The notes under the pieces are model-generated. The model did not search any database, had not been told where the DNA came from, and was given only the letters and a program-made list of their open reading frames with translations. From Mycobacterium sp. ACS1612 (GTDB lineage Bacteria; Actinomycetota; Actinomycetes; Mycobacteriales; Mycobacteriaceae), in contig NZ_LZHZ01000070.1 in the NCBI RefSeq assembly GCF_001667505.1, positions 1 through 64,000 of the forward strand: 64,000 bases of DNA, read 5' to 3'. The position numbers and the translations under genes are program-made. Shown piece by piece: positions 22,230 to 32,127 of this stretch (positions within the stretch are counted from its first letter, which is position 1; each line of letters begins with the position of its first letter).

Positions 22230-25200
22230 CTACACGGCGGGGTCACCGATCGTGACGGCGTACAACTTTCCGTCGGCGTAGTCGGTCAGGTAGACCGACC
22301 CGTTTGGGCCGACCGTGATGTAGCGCGCGGACGCGGGCACGAAGCCGACCCAGTAGTCGGGAAGGATCACGATCGGGTCGCGGCCGGCCGTGGACTGGTC
22401 GGTGCCGAAACGTCCAACAGACATGTTGGTCGTCCTGTCGATGACGGTGACGGTCATGTTGTCCGAATTCGCTACGTACAGGTTGCTCCCGTCGACCACC
22501 AGATCCTGTGCGCCGACGGGCACCAGGATTCGTCCGATCTGCCTGTTGTAGGTGGCGCTGGCCGGATCCGTGTCGATCACCGCCACTGCGCTGTAGCCGC
22601 CGGTGATCATCCAGTTCGACCCCGTCGAGTCGGTGAAGAAGGATCCGTAAGGCTGACCGCCGACGCCGCGTTGGGCGATCGTCACGCCGTACGTGACGTA
22701 CGCGCGCTTGCCGTCGGGGCTCAGCGCAATGTTGCCGACGCTGTTCGTGTACTCCTGGTAGGAGCCGTCGCCGGTGAACACAGGGCCGACAGTCACATTG
22801 GTCGCCGACATTGTCGTCGTGTTGATCACAGTCAGACTGCCGCCCTGGGTCCCGTACAGGCGCGTGCCGTCTGGGCTGACCTCCAAATCGGTGAAGGCCC
22901 CGAGTGGATCCGTGCGCAGAAGCCTGTTGGCGTCGTTGGTGGTGTCGAACACGCTGATGGTGCCGTCGGTGGCATTGATGTAGAGACGATTTGAGCTTGC
23001 GGCGACCTTGGCGACCCGGTTCGGGTAGGTGAAGGTGTAGTCGTAGTAGCCGTCGTAGTAGCTGCCGTCCTGTACGGGGACGGTGATCGTGCTGATGACC
23101 GTATTGGTGTTCGGGTCGATCACCGACACCGTGTTGGACAGCGAGTTGGTCACGTAGACGCGCTGACGTTGAGTCGTGTCCACCGCTGTGATGCTGATCG
23201 GGCCAGACCCCACGTCTATTGTCTTCACGACTTGGCTTGTCGCCGTATTGATTACGGAAACGGTGCTGCTGTCGTAATTGACGACATACGCATTGTTGTT
23301 CTTCAGTACGACAACACCACTCGGGCCTGTTCCGACGTCGACCGTGTTGTTCGTCGTCGGCGATGTCGGCGGCAAGGCAGCAGCGACCTGCACATTGACC
23401 GTGGTGTAGACGGTCGCAGTTCCGTCGGTGATGTTGACGCTGAACGTGTCGTAGTCCAACCCTGGTGTCTGAGCTGCCTGTGTCCGCGCCGCCTGACTCG
23501 GGGTGTACGCGAAGTATCCGCTGCGTTGGTCGAACGTGACGGTGCCGCCTTGCGTCGGCGAAGATGCAACGGTGTAAATCAGCGTATCGCCGTCGGGGTC
23601 TTGGACATTCACGTACCCGGTAACAACTCCAGTGACGGCGTCGACGGTGCGCGGAATGGTGCTACCCGGCACCCACGGTGCCCGGTTGGTCGTCTTCACG
23701 GATTGCATTATCGGTACCGTGAACGTGACGGAGTCGGAGGACTGCCCGTCGCTGGCGACGACAGTGATGGTTGTCGAGTCCGGACCCTGGGATGCTGCCG
23801 CTGCAGTCCGAGCTGCAGCCGTCGGCGTGAAGGTGTACCTCGAACCCGAGAATGAGACGGTACCGCTGGTCGGCTGTACAGCAACGCTGTACGTCATGGG
23901 ATCGCCATCGGGGTCAGTGAAATTCAATGATCCAGATACCGCACCGGACGTGTTGACGATGGTGTCCGCCGACGGGGCCCCGTGCACCGGCGCGTGGTTG
24001 GGCGAGTTGGGCGGCAGGACCGGAACCGAGAATGTCACGGGTGTGGACAGCTGACCGTCGCTCGCCACCACGGTGATATTGACCGCATCGGGGCCCTGTG
24101 AGATCGCGGCCGCATCGCGGGCAGCCTGATTGGGCGTGAAGGTATACCTCGAACCGACGAGTGTGACGGTGCCGCTGGACGGTTGCGTGGGGACACTGTA
24201 CGTCATCGGATTTTGATCGGGGTCAGTGAAATTCAGCAATCCCGAGATTGCACCGGTGGTGCCGTTCTGAGTATCGATCGACGGAGTGCCGGCCCGCGGC
24301 GCCCGGTTCGGCGTCGGCAAAACGGTAACGGTGACGGAGGCCGTGGTCACCGAGGCACCGAACGGATCGGTGGCGCGGATGGTGAAGGTGTCGGTGGCCG
24401 GCGTTTGGGCAGCCGCGTCGCGTGCGGCCTGGGTAGGCGTGTAGGTGTACGTTCCCGCAGCCGGGTCGAATGTGAGCGAGCCCTTCGTCGGTGCCGCGAC
24501 CGCACTGTAGCTCAGCGGGTCACCGTCCCAGTCTTTGATGTTCATCAAGCCGGAGACTGCACCGTTGCTTTGATTCGCAGCACCCACAGTCGGATTCGCC
24601 ACAGCCACGGGTGCCGTGTTGCCGCGGTTGAACTGCACCACCCGAACCGCCCGATCGGCCCAGTCGGTCACCACCAGCGCGCCATCGGCACGCACCACCG
24701 GCACGTGGTAGTTGATCTCCGACGCAGAATCGATCTGCACCGTACCGACCACCGCACGGGTCTTGGTGTTGATCACACTGATCGTGTCATTGCCATTGGC
24801 CACATACAACACCGACCCATCACGGCTGAGCGCCAACCCGTCCGGCTTGGAACCAACCGTAATCGCCGACCCATCAACCGTATTGGTCACAGTGTTGATC
24901 GCCGACACACTGCTGGAACCGTAATTGGTCACATACGCCCGCGTCCCATCGGCACTGATCGTGATGTTCTGCGGATTCGTACCGACCCTGATCGAATCAA
25001 TGGTCGACGTCGTCGACGGATTGACATCGATCTGCTTGTTGGTAGTCGCATCGATCACCGCCACCGAGGAACTGCTGTACCGCGTCACATACACCCGCGG
25101 CTGACCATTGACCGTCGCGAACGCGACACCCCGCGGATTGCCACCCACCGAAACGTTGGTGACCAACACCGGCGACGCACCGCTGACATCAACCACCGAC

Positions 25201-26624
25201 ACACTGCCCGACCCGTAATTGGCCACATATAACCGCGTTCCGGTGCTGTTGAGCACCATCGACTCCGGACTGGTGCCCACCCGCACCGAACCCACAACCG
25301 TGTTATCCGACGTCCGGATCACCGACACCGTCCCGCTGGTCCGGTTCGACACAAACACCCGTGTTCCATCGGCACTGGCCACCACTCCGCTCGGCGCGGT
25401 GCCGACTACGATCGGACTTCCCACCACCGCACCGGTCTTCGTGTTGACCACCGTCACCGTATTGGCGCCTTTATTGGCCACGTAAGCCAAATCCCCCACC
25501 AACGCCACCCCATACGGGGTAGCTCCGGTCACATTCGACGACGACGCCTGATTGACCCACACCGCAGGCAGTTTCGGCACGGTGACGCTCACCGGCGTCT
25601 GACCGCCCTGCCCGTCATCGACAGTGACTGTGAACGAATCGAAATCTGGCGTCGACGTCGACGCCGCAGCCAACCGCGACGCCACCGTCGGCGTGTACTT
25701 GACCTGACCGCCGCCCAACAGCTCAACCGACCCTCCCGCCGGCTGTCCAGTCACGGCATAAATCAACGAATTACCGTCTACGTCAGAGGCATTCAACGCC
25801 ACAACCACCACACCCGTGGCCTGATCCGGCGAACCCACCACCGGAGCCACCGCCGGCGCGGAGTTCACCACGGCGCCAGCCATCATCAAACTCGTCTGTG
25901 CAGGATCCGCAACCGTCTTCGTCATCGCCTGGTCTTCGACCAGTCCGTCTTGCGTCTTGCGGCGCATCGCCGCCAGTCCGGCCAGCAACAGCGGCGATTC
26001 TCCTGGAGTTTCCGGAGCGTCACCGTCCGCGGATGGCGCCACTCCGACAGCCGACAACAGGTCCGTCTCCAACGGCTTCACGTCCGGCTTTGGCGCCGAC
26101 TTCACCTCCGGCGCGACCGGCACCGACGCGGTCGTCAGCGTCGGCGATGACACTTCGGGCGCGACGTCGACAACCCGCGTCCCCTTTGGTTCCGGATCAC
26201 TGGCCGGCTCGGACTTCGGCTGCACCTGCGAGCCGATGTCACCCACCGGCTGCTCCCTATTCGTATCGTCGCCGCTCGACGGCGGGCGCACCGTCTTCTT
26301 CTTCAGCTTCTTCGGCGTCACATCCGCGGCCGACCTGTCAGAGCCCGACTTCTTGTCCTTCACCACGGACGTCGTGGCGGATCTCTTACCGCCGCCTGCG
26401 CTGTCGGTGTCCTTCGGCGCGTCGACGGATGAGGGCGACGGCTGGGACGAGTCGGACGAGCCCTGCGACGGAGGCTGCGGATCTGACGGCGCTGACGTTG
26501 ACGAGTCCTTCGAGGAATCCGTCGTGTCCGCCCACGCCACACCCGGGGTGGTCGCCACGGCAACACCGACCCCCAACGCGACCGCCAAGCCACCAACCCG
26601 ACCGATATACCTGGCGTAACCCAT
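22230..26624 (-). CDS. Large secreted protein with two YVTN beta-propellers and five cadherin/VCBS-like repeats
   Basis: 1464 residues from ATG 26624, with GGGGGTGG upstream; a TTG five codons earlier is possible. A signal peptide (GGLAVALGVGVAVATTPGVAWA, cleavage after about residue 33) is followed by a 180-residue Ser/Pro/Asp/Lys-rich linker and one Ig/cadherin-like module near residues 250-355. Next come a YVTN/YncE-type propeller (repeats such as VYVANYGSGSVSVVDVS), four more cadherin-like modules (each with a D.DGDP..YSV core and YTFTP..AAR) and a second propeller at the C-terminus (NTVSVIDPNTNTVISTI). There is no LPXTG anchor or C-terminal membrane helix, so it is probably exported to the envelope or medium. 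The role is unknown; adhesion or scaffolding is a guess. Confidence 0.88.
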   Translation of the reverse strand: MGYARYIGRVGGLAVALGVGVAVATTPGVAWADTTDSSKDSSTSAPSDPQPPSQGSSDSSQPSPSSVDAPKDTDSAGGGKRSATTSVVKDKKSGSDRSAADVTPKKLKKKTVRPPSSGDDTNREQPVGDIGSQVQPKSEPASDPEPKGTRVVDVAPEVSSPTLTTASVPVAPEVKSAPKPDVKPLETDLLSAVGVAPSADGDAPETPGESPLLLAGLAAMRRKTQDGLVEDQAMTKTVADPAQTSLMMAGAVVNSAPAVAPVVGSPDQATGVVVVALNASDVDGNSLIYAVTGQPAGGSVELLGGGQVKYTPTVASRLAAASTSTPDFDSFTVTVDDGQGGQTPVSVTVPKLPAVWVNQASSSNVTGATPYGVALVGDLAYVANKGANTVTVVNTKTGAVVGSPIVVGTAPSGVVASADGTRVFVSNRTSGTVSVIRTSDNTVVGSVRVGTSPESMVLNSTGTRLYVANYGSGSVSVVDVSGASPVLVTNVSVGGNPRGVAFATVNGQPRVYVTRYSSSSVAVIDATTNKQIDVNPSTTSTIDSIRVGTNPQNITISADGTRAYVTNYGSSSVSAINTVTNTVDGSAITVGSKPDGLALSRDGSVLYVANGNDTISVINTKTRAVVGTVQIDSASEINYHVPVVRADGALVVTDWADRAVRVVQFNRGNTAPVAVANPTVGAANQSNGAVSGLMNIKDWDGDPLSYSAVAAPTKGSLTFDPAAGTYTYTPTQAARDAAAQTPATDTFTIRATDPFGASVTTASVTVTVLPTPNRAPRAGTPSIDTQNGTTGAISGLLNFTDPDQNPMTYSVPTQPSSGTVTLVGSRYTFTPNQAARDAAAISQGPDAVNITVVASDGQLSTPVTFSVPVLPPNSPNHAPVHGAPSADTIVNTSGAVSGSLNFTDPDGDPMTYSVAVQPTSGTVSFSGSRYTFTPTAAARTAAAASQGPDSTTITVVASDGQSSDSVTFTVPIMQSVKTTNRAPWVPGSTIPRTVDAVTGVVTGYVNVQDPDGDTLIYTVASSPTQGGTVTFDQRSGYFAYTPSQAARTQAAQTPGLDYDTFSVNITDGTATVYTTVNVQVAAALPPTSPTTNNTVDVGTGPSGVVVLKNNNAYVVNYDSSTVSVINTATSQVVKTIDVGSGPISITAVDTTQRQRVYVTNSLSNTVSVIDPNTNTVISTITVPVQDGSYYDGYYDYTFTYPNRVAKVAASSNRLYINATDGTISVFDTTNDANRLLRTDPLGAFTDLEVSPDGTRLYGTQGGSLTVINTTTMSATNVTVGPVFTGDGSYQEYTNSVGNIALSPDGKRAYVTYGVTIAQRGVGGQPYGSFFTDSTGSNWMITGGYSAVAVIDTDPASATYNRQIGRILVPVGAQDLVVDGSNLYVANSDNMTVTVIDRTTNMSVGRFGTDQSTAGRDPIVILPDYWVGFVPASARYITVGPNGSVYLTDYADGKLYAVTIGDPAV

Positions 26625-26705
26625 CACGACCACCCCCAAGTCTGGACGCGAAACAACAGCTAGAGCCCTAGGAACATGGTCGGCTGCGGATCGCAGGCGG
26701 GATTA

Positions 26706-26726
26706 GGTAGTCGCATACTCGATTTT
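26706..26726. promoter_or_regulatory. Imperfect palindrome followed by GATTTT, shared with 29415-29436
   Basis: GGTAG-TCGC-ATACTC followed by GATTTT, between the divergent propeller gene and the serine hydrolase gene. A second copy at 29415-29436 agrees at 18 of 20 aligned bases and has perfect 6-bp arms. This points to a common DNA-binding protein. Confidence 0.45.
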
Positions 26727-26774
26727 GCGGCCACGATGAAGGCGCTACTTCACCGGCTGGGTACGCTGGCGCCG

Positions 26775-27980
26775 ATGAAGCTCGACGACAATCAGGCCTC
26801 TATCCGCGAGTCGATCGACGCCGGCCTTCTGGCGGGTGCGGTCACGCTGGTCTGGCGCGCCGGAGAGGTGCTGCAGGTCAACGAGCTAGGACATCGCGAT
26901 GTCCACGCCAACCTGCCGATGCAGCGCGACACCATCTTCCGTATCGCGTCCATGACCAAGCCCGTGACCGTCGCCGCCACCATGACCCTGGTGGACGAAG
27001 GCAAACTCGCGCTGGCCGATCCCGTCGCCAAGTGGCTGCCCGAACTGTCCAACATGCGGGTGCTCGGCGCCCCTGGCGGCCCGCTCGACAAGACACAACC
27101 GGCGCGCAGGCCGATCACCGTCGACGATCTGATGACCCACCGCAGCGGACTCGCCTACTTCTTTTCTGTGGCAGGCCCATTGGCGAAGGCCTACTCGCGC
27201 ATCTCGCCACGACAGGGCCCCGACCGCTGGCTAACCGAGGTCGCGGCGTTGCCGCTGCAACATCAACCCGGCGACCGGATGACATACAGCATCGCCACCG
27301 ATGTGCTGGGCATCCTTCTCGAGCGCATCGAAGGCAAGACGCTGCAGGACGTGCTGACCGAACGGGTGCTCGGCCCGCTCGAGATGGCGGACACCGGATT
27401 CTTTGTGCCGGCGGCCAATCGGAGTCGCGTGGCCACGATGTACAAGCTCGAGGATGACGACACGCTGAGCCATGACGCAATGGGGCCGCCGCCGATATCG
27501 CCACCGCCGTTCTGCATGGGCGGCGCCAACCTCTTCTCCACTGCCGACGACTATCTACGCTTCGCCCGAATGTTGTTGGCCGGTGGCGAACTCGACGGTG
27601 TGCGGGTGCTCTCGGAAACGTCAGCACGGTTGATGCGAACCGATCGGCTGACCGACGAACAGAAGCAGCATCCCTTCCTCGGCATGCCGTTCTGGATCGG
27701 CCGGGGCTTCGGGCTCAACCTCTCGGTCGTCACGGACCCCGCGAAGTCCCGTCAGCTGTTCGGCCCCGGCGGGCTCGGCACATTCGGCTGGCCGGGCGCC
27801 TATGGCACGTGGTGGCAGGCCGATCCGAGCCAAGACCTGATCTTGCTCTACCTCATCCAGAATCTGCCGAACTTCGGTGCGGACGCGGCCGCCGCCGTGG
27901 CGGGCAACACCGCGTTGTTGAAACTTCAGTCGACACAACCGAAATTCGTCCGCCGCACCTATCAAGCCCTCGACGTTTAG
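26775..27980 (+). CDS. Serine hydrolase of the beta-lactamase/class C (EstB-like) family
   Basis: 401 residues from ATG 26775 (MKLDDNQASIRES); an in-frame ATG at 26736 would add 13 residues. It has the class C/esterase SxxK motif in FRIASMTKPVTVAATM, the second motif Tyr in MTYSIATDVLGILLE and the C-terminal GPGGLGTFGWPGAYGTWW segment. Such proteins are mostly esterases or peptidases rather than true beta-lactamases. There is no signal peptide, so it should be cytoplasmic. It abuts the following FAD monooxygenase without a gap (TAGATG), so the two are surely one transcript. Confidence 0.88.
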   Translation: MKLDDNQASIRESIDAGLLAGAVTLVWRAGEVLQVNELGHRDVHANLPMQRDTIFRIASMTKPVTVAATMTLVDEGKLALADPVAKWLPELSNMRVLGAPGGPLDKTQPARRPITVDDLMTHRSGLAYFFSVAGPLAKAYSRISPRQGPDRWLTEVAALPLQHQPGDRMTYSIATDVLGILLERIEGKTLQDVLTERVLGPLEMADTGFFVPAANRSRVATMYKLEDDDTLSHDAMGPPPISPPPFCMGGANLFSTADDYLRFARMLLAGGELDGVRVLSETSARLMRTDRLTDEQKQHPFLGMPFWIGRGFGLNLSVVTDPAKSRQLFGPGGLGTFGWPGAYGTWWQADPSQDLILLYLIQNLPNFGADAAAAVAGNTALLKLQSTQPKFVRRTYQALDV

Positions 27981-29183
27981 ATGCCGTCAGTTCTGATCAG
28001 CGGAGCCGGTATCGCGGGGCCGGCACTCGCGTTCTGGCTCACCACGCGCGGCTACCAGGTGACGATCGTCGAGTTGGCTGACGGTATTTGCCCCGGGGGG
28101 CAGACCGTCGACCTGCGCGGCGCAGGCGGTGATGTGGTCGACCGCATGGGACTGATCGACCAGATGCGTCAGCGTTCGCTCGACCAGCGCGGGGTGGCGT
28201 GGATCAAAGCCGACGGCACCCGACGTGCGGAGATGCCGGTCACCGCGTTCAACGGCAACGGGCTGGTCTCCAAGCTCGAGATCCTGCGCGGTGACCTGGT
28301 TGACGTGTTGTATCAGGCCACCAAGGAGCACACCGAGTACCGCTTCAACACCCGCATCGAGACTCTGGAACAGACCGAGGAAACAGCCACAGCCGTATTG
28401 AGCGACGGCACAAGCTTGTCCGCTGATCTGATAGTCGGATGCGACGGACCGCATTCGGCGGTACGGCGCTTGGTGTTCGGGCCCGAGGAACAGTTCGTCA
28501 AGCCGCTGGGCGGCTACAACGCATGGTTCACCGCGCCCGACACCGTCGGACTGGACGGCTGGTATCTGATGTACCAGGCACCTGGGCTCAACGCATCGAT
28601 GCGACCATCCCGCGATCCGGCGCGGTGCAAGGCGGGGCTGGCTTTCCGCTCGCACCCGGTGACCTACGACCGACGTGATGCCGACGCGCAACGCGCTTTA
28701 CTGGCAGAGCATTTCACCGACGCCGGCTGGCAGTGTGACGCGTTGCTGTCGGCCGCGGCGACGGCCGATGACTTCTATTTCGACGCATTCGCGCAAGTAC
28801 ACATGCCGACCATCTCGCAAGGGCGCGTGACCCTCGTGGGTGACGCCGGGTACTGCGCCTCGCCGCTGAGCGGGATGGGCACCAGCCTCGCGCTTGTCGG
28901 CGCCTACGTGCTCGCGGGCGAACTCGGGCCTGCCGAAACCCTCGATGCGGCCCGGCTCGGTTCGGCGCTGCGCGGCTACGAAAAAGTGATACGGCCCTAT
29001 GTCGACCGGTGTCAGAAACTGCCCAATGGTATCGACGGCTACCTACCGAAATCAGCCACCGACATCGCTGTCACCGCCCAGGTCATGAAGTGGATGCAAC
29101 GCTGGCCGTTCCGGCCGCTCGCCGAGAAGAAATGGTTCACCACCGCAGAAGCTATCGATCTGCCGGACTACGACAAGTATTGA
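27981..29183 (+). CDS. FAD-dependent aromatic-ring-type monooxygenase
   Basis: 400 residues of the p-hydroxybenzoate hydroxylase fold. The GAGIAG dinucleotide motif is at residues 8-13, the DG motif in LIVGCDGPHSAVRR near residue 155, and the second FAD motif in VTLVGDAGYCASPLSGMGTSLAL near residue 285. These NADPH-dependent enzymes hydroxylate aromatic or polycyclic compounds and include Tet(X)-type drug-modifying enzymes; the substrate here is unknown. It begins directly at the hydrolase stop. Its 3' end overlaps the convergent small gene by 32 bp. Confidence 0.9.
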   Translation: MPSVLISGAGIAGPALAFWLTTRGYQVTIVELADGICPGGQTVDLRGAGGDVVDRMGLIDQMRQRSLDQRGVAWIKADGTRRAEMPVTAFNGNGLVSKLEILRGDLVDVLYQATKEHTEYRFNTRIETLEQTEETATAVLSDGTSLSADLIVGCDGPHSAVRRLVFGPEEQFVKPLGGYNAWFTAPDTVGLDGWYLMYQAPGLNASMRPSRDPARCKAGLAFRSHPVTYDRRDADAQRALLAEHFTDAGWQCDALLSAAATADDFYFDAFAQVHMPTISQGRVTLVGDAGYCASPLSGMGTSLALVGAYVLAGELGPAETLDAARLGSALRGYEKVIRPYVDRCQKLPNGIDGYLPKSATDIAVTAQVMKWMQRWPFRPLAEKKWFTTAEAIDLPDYDKY

Positions 29184-29379
29184 CCGGCATCACCTGCTCT
29201 GCGGCAAGCAGCTTGGCCTCTGCGATCCGGTAGACGCCGTCCAGCGCCGCCTCCTCGACCCCCACATATTCACTGACCACTTCGGGCGCGACGCCGGCCT
29301 CCCTCAGCCGCAACGCCAGGGAGTACGTCAACGGGAGCTTCCGCAGTGCACTCTCGTGAGGGGTCAGTTCATCGGCCAC
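29152..29379 (-). CDS. Small conserved actinobacterial helical protein
   Basis: 75 residues from GTG 29379 (ADELTPHESALRKLPLTYSL); a TTG at 29412 would add 11 residues without typical sequence. The segment LPLTYSLALRLREAGVAPEVVSEYVGVEEAALDG resembles a short helix-turn-helix and is a pattern I recognise from small actinobacterial proteins without a named function. A perfect palindrome (GAGTAG-ACGC-CTACTC) lies 35 bases upstream of the GTG. The C-terminus overlaps the end of the convergent monooxygenase gene. Confidence 0.7.
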   Translation of the reverse strand: MADELTPHESALRKLPLTYSLALRLREAGVAPEVVSEYVGVEEAALDGVYRIAEAKLLAAEQVMPVNTCRSPADR

Positions 29380-29414
29380 ATGACCAGCGTGCGCCCGGTT
29401 CGGGGAAACCAAGT

Positions 29415-29436
29415 GAGTAGACGCCTACTCGATTTT
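29415..29436. promoter_or_regulatory. Perfect palindrome GAGTAG-N4-CTACTC followed by GATTTT
   Basis: Six-base perfect arms around ACGC. It is placed upstream of the small minus-strand gene and 27 bp beyond the 3' end of the LuxR-type gene. It shares TACTCGATTTT and flanking bases with the site at 26706-26726, so the two sites bracket the hydrolase-monooxygenase-small-protein block. Confidence 0.5.
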
Positions 29437-29462
29437 CTTTCGGGGCCACGTTGGCTGACACG

Positions 29463-32048
29463 CTAAGCCGACGTGGCCAACTGGCCTATCGCGCGCGCCA
29501 ATTCATTGCGATCACGAGCACCGACACGGCCTGCGGCCCGATACATGTGGCCCTCAACTGTGCGCACCGACAGTTGCAGTCGCTCGGCGATTTCACGGTT
29601 GGTCAGGCCGCTGCCTGCCAGCATCACCACTTCACGCATCCGGCCGGTGAACACGGCAGGAGCCGCGGCGTCGGTGAGCGCAGGCGTGTGCACGTCGCCG
29701 CACCGTCCCGCCAGTTCGCGTGCCCGATTCGTGGCCCCCAAGGCCGATCCTCGCCTGCCCGCCTGTCGCAGCGCGACGGAAGCCTGCGCGGCCGCGTCGG
29801 CGGCGGCAAGCACGTCACCGAAATTTTCGTAGTCGGCGGAGACCGCCATCAGTTCGTCGCCGTCGCGCCCGGCCCGCGCGGCCGCGGGCCGGGCCGCGAC
29901 TCCCACCCGTCGGCCGCCGACCATCTGCACCAACTCATCGAGGCGCGTCAACGTCGATGCATCACCGAACCGGGTCGCAGTCTGCAAGCACAGCACCTCG
30001 CGTGCCGGCTGGCCGCGCGACGCACAGGTCACCGCAGCGCTGCGGGCCTCCGAGATCGCCCCGGTCACCGCGCCCGTCGCCGCCGAAATCCACGCGGCGG
30101 CAAGCATTTCCATCGGCTCCAGCCATACCGTCTGAGGTCGGCGGAGTGATGCGAGCTTGCGCAGACACCGTCTCGCGGCATCGACATTCCCACCCACCGC
30201 CAGCGCGATCGCCAGATCGACGTGATAACGACACAGCCAACCGCCCATGAACGCCGGCCGGTGCGCCGACAGTGCGTCACGCAACTGCCGTACGGCGAGG
30301 TCGACGTGCCCGCGGCCGAGATTCGCCGATCCGGTCATCAGCGCCACCCAGCGATATACGTCGGGTGGTTGATCGTCGTCGCCCACACCGTCGATCGGGT
30401 CCGCTGCATCTGGCATTCCCAGCAGTTGCAGCGCGCCGCTGTGCGCCTCGGCCAGAGCGAACCGCAACAGCCCGGTCGCCGCTGAAGATGCGCCAAGGCC
30501 GCGACTCGACCGGGCAATCGCAGCCAGTTCCCGATCGCGTCCCGATTCGCCTGCGGCGATCACCTTCACGATCGTGGCGAGCATCGCGGAGAAGTCGTCG
30601 GTACTGGTGTCCTGCGCCACGGCGTCGGCGCCGGTGGTCGCCGCGGCGAGGTCTCCGGCGCACACATCCAAGAAGGCTCGCATCGCGGCGAACCCTCCAA
30701 CGGTCGATCCAGACGTCGCTTGCTGCAACACCGCGCGCGCGTCGTCGGAACGCCCTTGGAAGTAGAAGTTCCTCGCTAGCCCCAGCGCGATGTATTGGCG
30801 GGCGTCGCACGGCGGTTGCTCCGAGGTCAAAAGTGTTTCCGCGGAGGACAATTCGCCCGCGATCGTCTGTGCCTCGGCGTGGGCAAGTGATGCGCGCCAG
30901 CCGCCACCTGCGGCCGCGGCGGCTTGCGCGAACCTGACTGCCAACCCGGGATCACCGCTCCACAGCGCCGCCTCCCCCGCACGCAGCATGTCCTCGGTCG
31001 TCGCCGTGATGTCCGATTCCAACTGCAGGGTCCCGCGCCGCAGAATGTGTCTGGCGTCACCGTCCGCCTTCAGCCGTGATGCGACGGTCCCCCGCAGCCG
31101 CCGCATCCGGATGTGTCCGGCTCGGAACCGGCGCACCTCGCCATAGAGCGGATGGGCAAGCCGGACAGAGGGTTTGTCGCCACCACCGACCTTGATGAGG
31201 CCGCGCGTCTCGGCTTCTTCGACCGGTTCGTGTCCGACGATGTCCACGAGCACCGACAGCGACAGCGGCTCGGCGACCGACAGCACATCGATGGTGTCGG
31301 CGACCACGCCCGTGAGATCACCGATCTGGTGCTCGATCAACTCACACACTGACGACGGAACGACTTCGCCCGGCAGCCACGTCCATATGCCGTCCGAGCG
31401 ACGCAGCCTGCCTGTACACATCTCCTGGTCGACGATGCGCCGCAAAAAGCTCACATTGCCGCGCGTCAGGGTCCACAGCCGGCGCTCGCTGACAGGGTCC
31501 ACCGATCCCTCGAGTGCGATTTGCAGCAAAGCCAGGCACTCCGCGTGGCCGAGCGGCTGCAAGTCGAGTCGGTGCACCGGCCGGTCACGCCACAGCGTCG
31601 AGACGGCATCAGGAACCACCGCACCGGTGCAGACGGTGAATACCACGCGAGCCAACCGCCGATCGACGAGTTGCTGCAGCATGAACGCCGACGTGTCGTC
31701 GAGCAGATGGGCGTCGTCCACCACCACGATGCATGGCCGTGAGCCGACGCCGTCGGTCAGCTCCCTGATCACCGTGTTCGCCGCGGGCATCGGCTCGGCC
31801 ACATCCCCGGGCAACCAGTTGACGAATGCGCCTAGCGGAATGCCCCGTGCGGCGGACGACGCCGCAACCGACCGCACGACCGCGCCGGCGCAGCGCACCA
31901 CAGCCTCCTGTGCGAGCCTGCTCTTACCGACGCCGAGGCTGCCGAACACCACCACGCCCGCGCATTCGCTGGATTCGGCCAGCGCCTCGGCGATCACGTC
32001 CAACTCTTCGGCTCGACCAACGAGCGGCCAGCCCCCCAGCTCCACCAC
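29463..32048 (-). CDS. LuxR-family transcriptional regulator with AAA/STAND ATPase domain (LAL type)
   Basis: 861 residues from GTG 32048. Walker A is GSLGVGKS at residues 36-43 and Walker B is IVVVDDAH at about 107-113. A long helical, TPR-like middle region follows. A C-terminal LuxR helix-turn-helix ends the protein (LAGSGLTNREIAERLQLSVRTVEGHMYRAAGRVG). LAL proteins are ATP-regulated activators sensing an inducer or protein partner through the helical repeats. It is the downstream one of two such genes in the same direction, 79 bp apart. The genes controlled are unknown; the neighbouring ABC and hydrolase genes are candidates by position only. Confidence 0.92.
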   Translation of the reverse strand: MVELGGWPLVGRAEELDVIAEALAESSECAGVVVFGSLGVGKSRLAQEAVVRCAGAVVRSVAASSAARGIPLGAFVNWLPGDVAEPMPAANTVIRELTDGVGSRPCIVVVDDAHLLDDTSAFMLQQLVDRRLARVVFTVCTGAVVPDAVSTLWRDRPVHRLDLQPLGHAECLALLQIALEGSVDPVSERRLWTLTRGNVSFLRRIVDQEMCTGRLRRSDGIWTWLPGEVVPSSVCELIEHQIGDLTGVVADTIDVLSVAEPLSLSVLVDIVGHEPVEEAETRGLIKVGGGDKPSVRLAHPLYGEVRRFRAGHIRMRRLRGTVASRLKADGDARHILRRGTLQLESDITATTEDMLRAGEAALWSGDPGLAVRFAQAAAAAGGGWRASLAHAEAQTIAGELSSAETLLTSEQPPCDARQYIALGLARNFYFQGRSDDARAVLQQATSGSTVGGFAAMRAFLDVCAGDLAAATTGADAVAQDTSTDDFSAMLATIVKVIAAGESGRDRELAAIARSSRGLGASSAATGLLRFALAEAHSGALQLLGMPDAADPIDGVGDDDQPPDVYRWVALMTGSANLGRGHVDLAVRQLRDALSAHRPAFMGGWLCRYHVDLAIALAVGGNVDAARRCLRKLASLRRPQTVWLEPMEMLAAAWISAATGAVTGAISEARSAAVTCASRGQPAREVLCLQTATRFGDASTLTRLDELVQMVGGRRVGVAARPAAARAGRDGDELMAVSADYENFGDVLAAADAAAQASVALRQAGRRGSALGATNRARELAGRCGDVHTPALTDAAAPAVFTGRMREVVMLAGSGLTNREIAERLQLSVRTVEGHMYRAAGRVGARDRNELARAIGQLATSA

Positions 32049-32127
32049 GGTCTTCAGTCTGGTTGGGCCGCCGTTTGCTGACTACCGTATGCACCCGAAG
32101 CATCGACCGAAGTCTTTTCCCACGGCA

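Noticed and set aside
26775..27980. True class C beta-lactamase (antibiotic resistance)
   Set aside because: No signal peptide and no KTG motif clearly seen; the pattern fits cytoplasmic EstB-like serine hydrolases better.
29152..29412. TTG 29412 as start of the small helical protein
   Set aside because: The extra 11 residues are not typical of the family and would start almost inside the palindromic site; GTG 29379 is preferred.
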